This document shows positions 9,050 to 18,964 of a stretch of DNA of 64,000 nt, one piece after another. How positions within the stretch are numbered: the first letter of the stretch is position 1; the number at the start of each line of letters is the position of its first letter. Where the stretch lies: NCBI RefSeq assembly GCF_001404515.1, contig NZ_CXWE01000004.1, positions 1 to 64,000 of the forward strand, given 5' to 3'. Source of the stretch: Roseibium album (GTDB taxonomy: Bacteria; Pseudomonadota; Alphaproteobacteria; Rhizobiales; Stappiaceae). A program made the position numbers and the translations under genes. The notes under the pieces were generated by a model that ran no database searches, was not told the origin of the DNA, and worked only from the letters and a program-made list of their open reading frames with translations.

Positions 9050-9849
9050 GATCGAGCTTCCCCGGGTCCTTGTTTTGCTGGAACGACCTCTGGTAGTCCA
9101 CCCAGCTCCCTGGCAGCCAGAATCAATTCTTCGCAATATCGGCTTTCCGGGGACCTGAAGAAATTTCCGGCGCTTTGGTTGGCCTCTATCTTGCCATTTC
9201 GCAAGACAAGCACATGATCGGCATAAGTCGCCGCAAATCCGAGATCATGGGTCACGATGATAAATGTTGTTCCATAACGCATTTGAATACGCCGCATCGT
9301 GGCCGCCACCTGCTTTTGAACGATTGCATCGAGTGCACTGAGCGGCTCGTCGAAAAAAATGAGGTCTGGCCGGGCAACCAGCGCACGGGCAAGACAGGCA
9401 CGTTGCGCCTGCCCCATGGAGACTTCAGAAGGGCGACGGACTGCAAGCTCTGGAAGAAGTTCGACCTCGGAAAGTGCGTCTGAAACCGCATCATTCAGCT
9501 CTGTCGCAGAAAGATTCTTTGAAAAGACACTCTCTCCGATGGAAACTCCAAGCGGCAACTTCGGATTTAAAGCGGCAATCGGATCCTGCATGACCCACCG
9601 GCTACCTGGCAAACCGCGAACACCGCGCCATCGTCCTTCAAGTTCGGTCGGCTCGCTGGATTTGGGGTGAAATGCCAGGCTTCCAAATTCCGCCGGCAAA
9701 AGTCCGTTCAGAGCACGCAACAAGCTGCTTTTCCCCGAACCGCTCTCACCGGCGATGCAAAGAGTTTGTCCCTGTTGCACACAGAAGGAAATCGCGTCCA
9801 ATATTGTCTCGCCGTGAATGCGGACACCAAGATTTTCAACACGCAACAT
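9043..9849 (-). CDS. ABC transporter ATP-binding protein (peptide/nickel type)
   Basis: 268-residue cytoplasmic ATPase. Walker A is GESGSGKS (residues 34-41), the Q-loop is WVMQDP and Walker B is LIFFDEP (D167 E168); the H-loop is IIVTHD. The signature motif is VSMGQAQR, not LSGGQ, a relaxed version also seen in some NikE/CntF-like proteins. It is the second ATPase of the operon, nine bases after the first, consistent with a heterodimeric motor. The usual C-terminal Cys-rich oligopeptide extension is short, ending in Cys. Confidence 0.85.
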   Translation of the reverse strand: MLRVENLGVRIHGETILDAISFCVQQGQTLCIAGESGSGKSSLLRALNGLLPAEFGSLAFHPKSSEPTELEGRWRGVRGLPGSRWVMQDPIAALNPKLPLGVSIGESVFSKNLSATELNDAVSDALSEVELLPELAVRRPSEVSMGQAQRACLARALVARPDLIFFDEPLSALDAIVQKQVAATMRRIQMRYGTTFIIVTHDLGFAATYADHVLVLRNGKIEANQSAGNFFRSPESRYCEELILAARELGGLPEVVPAKQGPGEARSC

Positions 9850-9858
9850 GATATCAGG

Positions 9859-10662
9859 TCATTCCGCAGCCGCGGAAACGGTATCTCCATGACTCACGGC
9901 AACCTCCCAGTTGCGATGACTCACAAGCAATTTCCCATAAGCCGTGTTCGGCTCGTCCAGCAGTTTTGAAGTTTCGCCAAATTCCACGATTTGCCCGGCT
10001 GTCATAATCGCGGTTCGCGTCGCAAAGCGCGCTGCAAGAGCCAGGTCATGCGTTACGATCAGCAGTGCAATATCTTGCTCTTGAGCGTAAGTCATCACCG
10101 TGCGCAAGACCTGGGCTGCAATCAACGAGTCAAGCGCGGATGTGGGCTCATCAAGGATCAACAACCGCGGTTTACCAAGCAGTGCAATTCCCAACAACAG
10201 CCGTTGTTGCATGCCTCTGCTCCACTGGTGAGGAAAGCTGCTACCAAAGGAACGAAGGCCAAGGCTATCCATCAGGGCCTGTTGCGAAGCGTTGAACGCG
10301 GAACTTCCGGTGACGATTCGCGCAGCCTGGCGCCATTGCCAGTTCAGACGCTTGAGGGGATCAAATCCGTGGTCCGGATTTTGCGGGACAAAAGCAATAC
10401 CTTCTGGCCTGGCGTGCTGCTTTTTCGATGTAAAACAACGTTCCGTGCCGCCGAACCACAAGGAACCGCGATAGGGGCTCGCCGGGCGCGTCAGACCCAT
10501 CATGCATCTCAGGAGAGTTGATTTACCCGCTCCTGAACCACCAACAACCGCGACGCATTCACCCTGGTCGACTTCAAAACTCAGATTGTCGAGCACCACC
10601 TGCCGGTCGATACGCGCCGACAGGTTTTCTACTTTTAGCAGCGCTTTGTTGTCAGTCCGCAA
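9859..10662 (-). CDS. ABC transporter ATP-binding protein (peptide/nickel type)
   Basis: 267-residue cytoplasmic ATPase with Walker A GGSGAGKS (around residues 41-48), Walker B LLILDEP and H-loop LIVTHD. The signature reads QWSRGMQQR in place of LSGGQ, so both ATPases of this operon have diverged signature motifs. It overlaps the end of the binding-protein gene by 11 bases and is followed nine bases later by its partner ATPase. The operon order binding protein, ATPase, ATPase, permease, permease, EamA differs from the permease-first order usual for Dpp/Opp systems. Confidence 0.85.
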   Translation of the reverse strand: MRTDNKALLKVENLSARIDRQVVLDNLSFEVDQGECVAVVGGSGAGKSTLLRCMMGLTRPASPYRGSLWFGGTERCFTSKKQHARPEGIAFVPQNPDHGFDPLKRLNWQWRQAARIVTGSSAFNASQQALMDSLGLRSFGSSFPHQWSRGMQQRLLLGIALLGKPRLLILDEPTSALDSLIAAQVLRTVMTYAQEQDIALLIVTHDLALAARFATRTAIMTAGQIVEFGETSKLLDEPNTAYGKLLVSHRNWEVAVSHGDTVSAAAE

Positions 10663-12220
10663 GCGTCAGGTCCGGTGTTACAAGATAGGTTTCAGCCGGA
10701 TGGATCCGGTAGCCGTCCACTTTGCCATTTCCGACAGAAACCTGAGTTTTGTGAAAAACCGGAATCAGCGGCAGATCCGTGTTTATGATTTCCTGGATGC
10801 GATCATAGTAATCCTTGCGCACTTCATCGTCGAAACTTTCACGGCCCTTCACCAGAAGGTCGTCAAGTTCAGGATTTGAGTAACCGGAAAAATTATACCC
10901 GACGCCCGATTCAACAAGTGTGCTCGGGAAATAGTTTGGGTCACCGAGTGGTGCCGTGCCCCAAGCCTGAAGGTGCATCTGGATTTCGCCAGCTTTCAAC
11001 GCCTCGTTATTGGCATCATATTCGGCCATGGAAATCTCCGACCTGATACCGATCTGCTGCAACATCGCCTGGGTGATTTCCAGCGTGGGCCGCAGGGCCG
11101 CACGACCTTCGTATGAGCGAATCTTGAGTAAAACCTCGACACCTTCAAGCTCACGATTGCCATCGCCATTGGTATCCTTGATGCCGGCCTGATCCAAAAC
11201 CGCTTTGGCTTGTTCGGGATCGTACTTCAGGGACAGACCGGAATTTACCCAGGATTCCATTGAGGTCGGGAAAATGCCATTGGCGACTTCTCCACCCACC
11301 CCATTCAAGGAAGCGGCAACAATGGTATCCCGATCCAGACCAAGGGATATCGCCGTGCGCAACGATTCATTGGCAAGCGGCCCATCGGCGGTCCGGACCT
11401 GAAAAAAGAAAAGCCTCGTGGTTGGATTGGAAAACAGTTGTCCTTCGCCCTTGTTTTTCAATTCCGCAAAATCCGGCTCGGGATAGTTGGTAACCAGATC
11501 GACGTCTCCGGCTTGCAATGCGAGAGCTGCAACGGATGAGTCTGAAAGTGCGTCCATGACGATGGCGTCAAGCTTTGGATCCCCACCCCAATAGTCTGCA
11601 AACTTTCGTGTCCGATAGGTCTTGTCGGTTTCGGCAGTGACAAAAACAAATGGACCGGTGCCAATAAGCGGCAGGTCGTCAGTGCCCTCTCTCATGACTG
11701 CGGCCGATGGTTCGGTCAACGACCATAGAAATGCGGAATTTGGGGTTTTTGTCTTGAACACCAGCGTGTGAGGGTCCTCAACTGTGATAGCGTCCAGTCC
11801 AAGCAATTTCGACAGGCGCGGATTGTGTGCCGGATGGCCCTCTTGATCCAGCTTTTCGAACGAGGCCCTCACATCCTCAGCCGTCATTATCGAGCCGTCG
11901 TGAAATTTGACATTAGGTCGAAGTGTCAGCTTCCACTCGGTCGGAGACACATTTGAAAAGCTCTCGGCAAGCCGAGGCTGCAATGCCATGTCATAACCAA
12001 GGCTGATCAACGTTTCGGAGACGCCGGCACGGTTGCTGAGCCACCCATTTTGCCTTGCTCGGGGATCAGGTACACTTGACTTGGGTCCGAATGGTACAGC
12101 AATACGCATTGTTTTATCAGCGGCTTGCGCACGGTTAACGGGAATGACAAACGCCATCGCCGCCAGAGCAACAAGGCTCAACGAAACGGTGAAGACAGAT
12201 TTGATTTTCTTGTTTGGCAA
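10652..12220 (-). CDS. Extracellular solute-binding protein, family 5 (peptide/nickel/metallophore type)
   Basis: Periplasmic ligand-binding protein (about 522 aa) that delivers substrate to the ABC permeases encoded downstream. The signal peptide has a basic NKKIK start, a hydrophobic stretch and an AQA-A cleavage site. Family landmarks are KLTLRPNVKFHDGSIMTAEDV, then a long two-lobed body. I place the start at TTG 12220, six bases after GGAG; the alternatives ATG 12247 and TTG 12265 lack a ribosome site and would lengthen the signal peptide. First gene of the operon, divergent from the GntR-led operon. The ligand cannot be assigned: peptide, nickel or a metal-opine complex are all possible. 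Confidence 0.85.
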   Translation of the reverse strand: MPNKKIKSVFTVSLSLVALAAMAFVIPVNRAQAADKTMRIAVPFGPKSSVPDPRARQNGWLSNRAGVSETLISLGYDMALQPRLAESFSNVSPTEWKLTLRPNVKFHDGSIMTAEDVRASFEKLDQEGHPAHNPRLSKLLGLDAITVEDPHTLVFKTKTPNSAFLWSLTEPSAAVMREGTDDLPLIGTGPFVFVTAETDKTYRTRKFADYWGGDPKLDAIVMDALSDSSVAALALQAGDVDLVTNYPEPDFAELKNKGEGQLFSNPTTRLFFFQVRTADGPLANESLRTAISLGLDRDTIVAASLNGVGGEVANGIFPTSMESWVNSGLSLKYDPEQAKAVLDQAGIKDTNGDGNRELEGVEVLLKIRSYEGRAALRPTLEITQAMLQQIGIRSEISMAEYDANNEALKAGEIQMHLQAWGTAPLGDPNYFPSTLVESGVGYNFSGYSNPELDDLLVKGRESFDDEVRKDYYDRIQEIINTDLPLIPVFHKTQVSVGNGKVDGYRIHPAETYLVTPDLTLAD

Positions 12221-12679
12221 GGCGGTCTCCAGAACACTTGAAAACATGAATAACTGGCACAGCAATGCCTAGACGTAATTTTATAACATTTCAAACACAA
12301 TCTTCACCCGTCAACCAAATCCCTGGCCACCAACCGCCTCAAAATTCAAAAGAAAAGTCCGCCCCCCTGAGTAAATTCGTAAACCGACCGGTCGTTGGGT
12401 GACCATGCACGTTCTCAGGACAAATATTTGCCTGGTTTAGAGACCAATTTTCTCAATGCGAACCCTTGGAAGGTAAAGTGTCATATTTTTGAGCTGCGGC
12501 AAACCGGCTTGCAGGAACGTTTTTGATAATTAAAAATATATTATCTTACAGTAACTTAAGTTTACAAAATCGGAATTTTTCCGACGCCTCTCCACTTTTT
12601 GCATTCCAAGGAGTTGCAAAAATCTGAAAAGGAACAAATGATGTAACCAATTCAAATTGGTTCCATAAAAGATTCCGCC
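12221..12679. promoter_or_regulatory. Shared promoter region between two divergent ABC transporter operons
   Basis: AT-rich gap of roughly 400 bases between the minus-strand importer operon and the plus-strand GntR operon. It includes a very AT-rich stretch around 12520-12560 and a perfect palindrome next to the GntR start (separate entry). No ORF is supported. Confidence 0.5.
12645..12662. promoter_or_regulatory. Palindromic operator candidate for the GntR regulator
   Basis: AACCAATTCAAATTGGTT is an 8-bp perfect inverted repeat with a 2-base centre, ending 17 bases before the GntR start codon. Its place and symmetry suit a dimeric repressor that controls its own operon. Binding is inferred. 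Confidence 0.55.
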
Positions 12680-13382
12680 ATGACTGAAGATCGTCCAACG
12701 CAGCGCAACTCCAGCCTGGCACTGGAACGTCTGCGTATTCTCGTCGATCAACTGGCATTGGACGGCGTGCGCCAGTTGCCGACGGAGCGGGACCTTTCCG
12801 AGCAAATTGGTGTCGGACGCCGGGCCGTTCGACGGGCGCTGGAAGTGCTTGAAACCGAAGGGTTCATCTGGCGACGGCAGGGTGCCGGCACGTTTATCGG
12901 CTCCAAACCGAGCGAAGGTGACCATCAACTCAGCAAACTGCCGGAAATGAGCAATATGCTCGAAGTCATGGAAGTGCGCCTTCGCCTGGAACCAGCCCTG
13001 GCGCAACTGGCCGCTATCCGCGCAACCTCGCAGGACATTGTCCAGATGCGTCACATCGCGGACAAGGTCGGTGAAGCGCACGACATGGACGGCCGAGAAT
13101 TGTGGGACGGTGCCCTCCACCGGGCAATTGCAAAAGCCGCCGGCAACGCCCTGTTCCTGGCACTCTTCGACGTTGTCGACCGCATGCGGCAGAACGAAAG
13201 CTGGCGTCATGTGCGCGAAGCCTTGCGAACCCGCGAAACGGTCACGCAATACAAGGCACAGCATACCGATATTGTGGACGCCATCGAACGTCACGATCCG
13301 GTCTCTGCCGAACGCCTGATGCGTCAGCATCTCCTGACTCTCCAGGAACGGCTGCTTTTTCAGACATCGGAAACTGCCGACA

Positions 13383-13390
<8 letters not shown>
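12680..13390 (+). CDS. GntR-family transcriptional regulator (FCD/FadR subgroup)
   Basis: 236-residue DNA-binding protein. The winged helix-turn-helix occupies residues 10-75 (LPTERDLSEQIGVGRRAVRRAL, then the wing RRQGAGTFI), and an all-helical FCD ligand domain follows (about 85-225), including the His residues typical of its metal/ligand site (HRAIAKAAGN, QHTDIVDAI). It is the first gene of the operon and overlaps the next ATPase gene by eight bases, so it is co-transcribed with the genes it probably controls. The effector is likely a peptide- or amino-acid-derived carboxylate, inferred from context. Confidence 0.88.
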
Positions 13391-14404
<1,014 letters not shown>

Positions 14405-14408
<4 letters not shown>

Positions 14409-15544
14409 AGCACTTTGCTCAGGACACCATTTTGGAAGCGCGCGGGCTCGGACGCACGTTCACGCGAGGCGGCGGCCTGTTCCAGCAAAGAACATTTGTC
14501 AGAGCCGTCGATGGCGTAGACCTGGCTGTCAGACGCGGTGAAACGCTTGCAATCGTGGGTGAGAGCGGTTGCGGAAAATCCACGCTTGCCCGAACTCTTG
14601 TCCGTCTCCTTGAACCGACGAAAGGTCAGGTTCTATACGAAGGGAATGACATTGCGCATCTTCCAGCACGCGACATGCGCCGGCTGCGCAAGGATTTGCA
14701 ATTTGTCTTTCAGGATCCGTTTTCGTCGCTCAATCCGAGAATGACGGTCGGTGCAATCGTTGAAGAACCGCTGACTGTCCACACGCAGGACAACAAGACC
14801 ACACGGCGGCAGAAGGTTGCCGGCCTGCTGCAAAGGGTCGGCCTTCGTTCCAGCATGGCGGACCGATACCCGCACGAGTTTTCGGGCGGTCAGCGGCAGC
14901 GCATCGGCATCGCCCGCGCTCTGGCTAGCGATCCAAGTGTGATCGTTGCCGACGAGCCCGTCTCCGCACTCGATGTTTCCGTTCAGGCGCAGGTCATCAA
15001 CCTGCTTGAGGACCTGAAGTCCGAATTCAACCTGACGCTGATCCTGATTGCTCATGACCTTGCCGTCATCCGTCACATGAGTGACCGGGTTGCGGTCATG
15101 TATCTCGGCGAAGTCGTCGAAATCGGCGACACGGAGACCGTCTATGGTGCTCCCCGGCATCCTTACACCCAGGCCCTGATGCGCGCGATTCCCGTGCCCG
15201 CCCCCGGCATGCGTTCGATGCATGCCGACCTTCCGGGAGATATCCCCTCGCCGTTGAACCCTCCGTCAGGATGCCGCTTCCACACGCGATGCAGACAAGC
15301 TGACGAACGGTGCGGAATTGACGGCCCCACGCTGGAAACCACCGACGGAACGCGACAGGTGGCCTGCCATCACTGGCGGAAGGTCACCGAAGACCAGACC
15401 CGACAAAAACAAGAGCCGCCCCGAAGTGTGGCCACTGCGAAACGATTTTCCCTTTACCGGGAGTGGAGCCGGAAAAAAATGTCAAATGGCCCATCCTCCT
15501 CCCCCGTTGTCACCACCACCCAGAGGAAAGACAAAAATGCGTAA
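14405..15544 (+). CDS. Peptide ABC transporter ATP-binding protein, DppF/OppF type
   Basis: 379-residue partner ATPase: Walker [21 protein letters not shown], signature FSGGQRQR, Walker B VIVADEP, H-loop IAHD. The oligopeptide extension has CRFHTRC and RCGID. About 45 extra C-terminal residues (from about residue 330) are low-complexity and basic with Ser/Pro, longer than usual for DppF, and run eight bases into the following binding-protein gene. The end may therefore be a drifted stop codon without functional meaning. Confidence 0.9.
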
Positions 15545-17042
15545 ATCTCTCCTAGCAGCACTGCTCCTCAGTGCCTCGACGGTAATCGCTCCTGCTATGG
15601 CAGCTGACCTTCGCATCGGCCTGCAGGAAGATCCCGACGTTCTTGATCCGGATCAGTCGCGGACATTTGTTGGCCGTATCGTTTATGCGTCCTTGTGCGA
15701 CAAGTTGGTCGACATCACACCCGATCTCGAAATCGTTCCTCAACTGGCCACTGGCTGGTCATGGTCAGACGACGGCCTGACGCTGACGATGGATCTGCGC
15801 GAAGACGTCACGTTTCACGACGGCACGCCGTTTGATGCGGAAGCAGTCAAGGCCAATATCGACCGCTCCCAGAACCTGCCGGAAAGTCGGCGCAAGAGTG
15901 AAGTCAAAACCATCCAGTCCGTTGAAGTCACTGGTCCGCACCAGGTGCAGTTCAAGCTCAAAGGACCCGACGCGACCCTTCTGGCACAATTTGCCGACCG
16001 ATCCGGCATGATGCTGTCGCCAACAGCCGCCGCCGCGGCCGGTGTGGATTTCGGTGCAAATCCCATATGCTCCGGTCCATTCAAATTCGCGGAAAGGATC
16101 GCGCAAGACAGGATCGTGCTCGAGAAGTTTGGCGACTATTGGAATGCGGACGCCATCAATTTCGACAAGGTCACCTTCCTGCCGATTCCGGACACGACCG
16201 TCCGCCTCGCAAATCTGCGCTCCGGCGATCTTGATATGCTCGAGCGTCTCGCGGCAACGGATGCGACTTCAGTGAAAGGTGATGATTCTCTGCAATACGA
16301 AGAGGCAGTCAGCCTCGGCTATCAGGGCATTACGGTAAATGTCGGCAATGGTGACCGCGCCAACAATCCCGTCGGTCAGGACGCAAGAATTCGGGAAGCA
16401 TTCAGCCTCGCTCTTGACCGCGACGCAATCAACCAGGTCGTTTTTGAAGGTGCATTCGCACCTGGCAACCAGCCCTTCCCCCCGACAAGTCCGTGGTACG
16501 ACAAGGACCATCCGGTTCCGTCCAGAGATGTCGAGAAGGCAAAGGCTCTCTTGAAAGAAGCCGGTCATGACAGCCTTGATGTTGAAGTGCAGGTCGCAAA
16601 CAACCCGGTTCAAACACAGCTCATGCAGGTTGTTCAGGCGATGGCCGCGGAAGCCGGTTTCAATGTCAAACTGAAGTCGATGGAATTCGCCAGCCTTTTG
16701 TCGGACCAGTCTGCGGGCGATTACCAGGCAAGCCAGATCGGATGGTCGGGACGCGTAGACCCGGATGGCAACATCCATCAGTTCGTGACCTGCGAGGGCG
16801 GTATCAATGACAGCAAATATTGCAATCCGGAGATAGACGCCCTTCTGGACGCGGCCAGAACATCCACGGACCTGGAAATCCGCAAGGAGAAATATGACGC
16901 GGCGCGTGACATCCTGAATGCGGACATGCCGCTCATCTATCTCTACCACGTCACCTGGATCTGGGCGCTTTCGGACAAGCTGGAAGGCTTCACCCCCTAT
17001 CCGGATGGCATGATCCGTCTGGAGAACGTGAAGTTCAAGTAA
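15537..17042 (+). CDS. Peptide-binding protein of ABC transporter, family 5
   Basis: 501-residue periplasmic solute-binding protein. The start [14 protein letters not shown] at 15537 follows an AGAGGAAAG ribosome site and gives a clean signal peptide ending MAA. Landmarks are ADLRIGLQEDPDVLDPDQS at the mature N-terminus and LTMDLREDVTFHDGTPFDAEAV. The open frame extends upstream to 15318 but only through the preceding ATPase gene. Its placement between ATPases and permeases, next to a gamma-glutamyltransferase, suggests peptides or gamma-glutamyl compounds such as glutathione as ligand; the specificity is inferred. Confidence 0.9.
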   Translation: MRKSLLAALLLSASTVIAPAMAADLRIGLQEDPDVLDPDQSRTFVGRIVYASLCDKLVDITPDLEIVPQLATGWSWSDDGLTLTMDLREDVTFHDGTPFDAEAVKANIDRSQNLPESRRKSEVKTIQSVEVTGPHQVQFKLKGPDATLLAQFADRSGMMLSPTAAAAAGVDFGANPICSGPFKFAERIAQDRIVLEKFGDYWNADAINFDKVTFLPIPDTTVRLANLRSGDLDMLERLAATDATSVKGDDSLQYEEAVSLGYQGITVNVGNGDRANNPVGQDARIREAFSLALDRDAINQVVFEGAFAPGNQPFPPTSPWYDKDHPVPSRDVEKAKALLKEAGHDSLDVEVQVANNPVQTQLMQVVQAMAAEAGFNVKLKSMEFASLLSDQSAGDYQASQIGWSGRVDPDGNIHQFVTCEGGINDSKYCNPEIDALLDAARTSTDLEIRKEKYDAARDILNADMPLIYLYHVTWIWALSDKLEGFTPYPDGMIRLENVKFK

Positions 17043-17056
17043 GACCAGAAAATCAA

Positions 17057-17082
17057 GGGACCCGGCATTTTCGCCGGGTCCC
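17057..17082 (+). promoter_or_regulatory. Intercistronic hairpin between binding-protein and permease genes
   Basis: Perfect 10-bp stem GGGACCCGGC/GCCGGGTCCC with a 6-base loop and no T-run after it. In ABC operons such structures protect the upstream binding-protein mRNA or lower read-through into permease genes, giving excess binding protein. The role is inferred from position. Confidence 0.65.
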
Positions 17083-17103
17083 GGTCACCGGCGGAACTCC
17101 AAA

Positions 17104-18051
17104 ATGCTGTCTTTCATCGCAAGACGACTGGCAATAGCCATTCCGACCATTGTCCTGGTCTCGGTGTTCGTCTTTTTCCTGCAGAAACTTCTTCCGGGAG
17201 ATCCGGCACTGGTTCTGGCAGGAGAAGAGCGCGACCCGGAGACATTGGCGTTTATCCGGGAAAAGTATCATCTCAATGAGCCGATCCTGACGCAGTATTT
17301 TTATTGGATCAGCGCCATGTTGCAGGGAGACTTCGGAATTTCGCTGCGAACCAACCAACCTGTTCTGGAACTCATCGCAGACAAGTTGCCGGTGACAATC
17401 CAGTTGGCTGTAATGGCTATGTTCATCGCGATGATCATCGGCATACCCGCGGGCATTGTATCCGCAGTCAGGAAAGGTACCGCGGTCGACTATGCCGCGA
17501 ACATCATTGCGCTTTCCGGCCTTTCGATACCGAACTTCTGGCTGGGCATCATGCTGATCATGCTTGTTTCCGTCAATCTCGGCTGGCTTCCGGCATCCGG
17601 TTATGAATCTCCTTTCGTCGATCCGGTCCGATCCCTTGAGACCATGATCATGCCGGCCTTTGTCCTCGGCACTGCGCTGGCTGCAACACTGATGCGCCAC
17701 ACGCGTTCGGCGATGCTCGGAATCCTGCGCGCGGACTATGTCCGCACGGCCAGGGCAAAAGGACTGCGGGAACGCGTCGTTGTCCTGAAACATGCCTTCC
17801 GTAACGCGCTGCTTCCCATCGTGACCCTGAGCGCCCTTTTGTTTGGCGAACTGCTCGCGGGTGCAGTCCTTACCGAGCAGATTTTCACCATTCCCGGCTT
17901 CGGAAAACTCATCGTCGACGCCGTCTTCACGCGGGATTACGCGGTGGTCCAGGGTGTCGTCATGTGCACTGCCGTCGGCTTCATCCTCATGAATCTTATC
18001 GCCGACGTCCTGTATTTCCTCCTGAATCCACGCATGAGGACCGCATTGTGA
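17104..18051 (+). CDS. Peptide ABC transporter permease, DppB type
   Basis: 315-residue inner-membrane permease with six predicted helices. Landmarks are QKLLPGDPALVLAGEE near the N-terminus, EKYHLNEPILTQYFYW, the cytoplasmic loop DYVRTARAKGLRERVVVLKHA that contacts the ATPase, and FTIPGFGKLIVDAV. It follows the binding-protein gene across a strong hairpin and overlaps the next permease gene at GTGA. Confidence 0.92.
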   Translation: MLSFIARRLAIAIPTIVLVSVFVFFLQKLLPGDPALVLAGEERDPETLAFIREKYHLNEPILTQYFYWISAMLQGDFGISLRTNQPVLELIADKLPVTIQLAVMAMFIAMIIGIPAGIVSAVRKGTAVDYAANIIALSGLSIPNFWLGIMLIMLVSVNLGWLPASGYESPFVDPVRSLETMIMPAFVLGTALAATLMRHTRSAMLGILRADYVRTARAKGLRERVVVLKHAFRNALLPIVTLSALLFGELLAGAVLTEQIFTIPGFGKLIVDAVFTRDYAVVQGVVMCTAVGFILMNLIADVLYFLLNPRMRTAL

Positions 18052-18929
18052 GCGTCGCTGGTGATATCCCTGCTGCCGGTTCCAAAGAGCAGCCACGGTC
18101 TGGAAACCGGGCCTGGAACAAACTCAAGGCCAACAAGAGTGCCTTTGTCGGCTTTCTGCTCGTCGTGTTTTTCATCTCGATTGCCGCTCTCGCTCCCCTG
18201 TTGCCGATTGCCGACCCTACAGCGACCAGCTGGGGTGCCATTCGCAATGCGCCCTCCGCAGCACACTGGCTTGGCACCGACGAACTCGGCCGCGACATAC
18301 TCTCCAGGATGATCTGGGGCGCACAGGCGTCACTGCTTGCCGGTGTGGTTTCAGTTTTGATCGCCGTTTCGGTCGGTGTTCCGTTCGGATTGATATCAGG
18401 CTATTTCGGCGGCTGGATTGACCAGATCATATCGCGTGCGACAGATGCACTTCTGGCGACACCGTTCCTGATCCTGGCGATCGCGCTTGCCGCGTTCCTG
18501 GGTCCGAGCCTGACCAATGCGATGATTGCGATCGGTCTTTCGGCAATGCCGATTTTCATTCGACTGACCCGCGGCGAAGTTCTGGCAGTCAAGACAGAAG
18601 ACTATGTCGAGGGCGCACATGCGATCGGTCTTCCGACCCCGATCATACTGGTGCGCTACATTCTGCCGAATGTGTTTGCGCCAATTCTCGTTCAGGCGAC
18701 CCTGACAATCGCAACGGCAATTATTGCAGAAGCAAGTCTGTCGTTTCTCGGACTCGGCCAGCAACCTCCAGCACCCAGCTGGGGATCAATGCTGAATGTC
18801 GCCAAGAATTTCATGACCCAGGCTCCCTGGATGGCAATGTGGCCAGGCATTGCGATCTTTCTGGTGGTCCTCGGCTTCAACCTTCTGGGAGACGGGCTGC
18901 GCGACGCGCTCGATCCCCGAGAAACATAA
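18048..18929 (+). CDS. Peptide ABC transporter permease, DppC type
   Basis: 293-residue inner-membrane permease: N-terminal helix (about residues 30-52), then HWLGTDELGRDILSRMIWG near 69-87 and the five-helix core. The start is most likely GTG 18048, which overlaps the previous stop (GTGA); the longer ATG frame from 17964 would run inside the DppB gene. The EAA-like loop is YVEGAHAIGLPTPIILVRY. It forms the channel with the preceding DppB-type permease. Confidence 0.9.
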   Translation: MSVAGDIPAAGSKEQPRSGNRAWNKLKANKSAFVGFLLVVFFISIAALAPLLPIADPTATSWGAIRNAPSAAHWLGTDELGRDILSRMIWGAQASLLAGVVSVLIAVSVGVPFGLISGYFGGWIDQIISRATDALLATPFLILAIALAAFLGPSLTNAMIAIGLSAMPIFIRLTRGEVLAVKTEDYVEGAHAIGLPTPIILVRYILPNVFAPILVQATLTIATAIIAEASLSFLGLGQQPPAPSWGSMLNVAKNFMTQAPWMAMWPGIAIFLVVLGFNLLGDGLRDALDPRET

Positions 18930-18964
18930 AAACAATCAGGAAACGCTCAAACCCGGATTTCCAT

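Noticed and set aside
17053-18096. 347-codon open frame on the minus strand
   Set aside because: Opposite the DppB permease; His/Gln/Arg-rich, no motif, no ribosome site.
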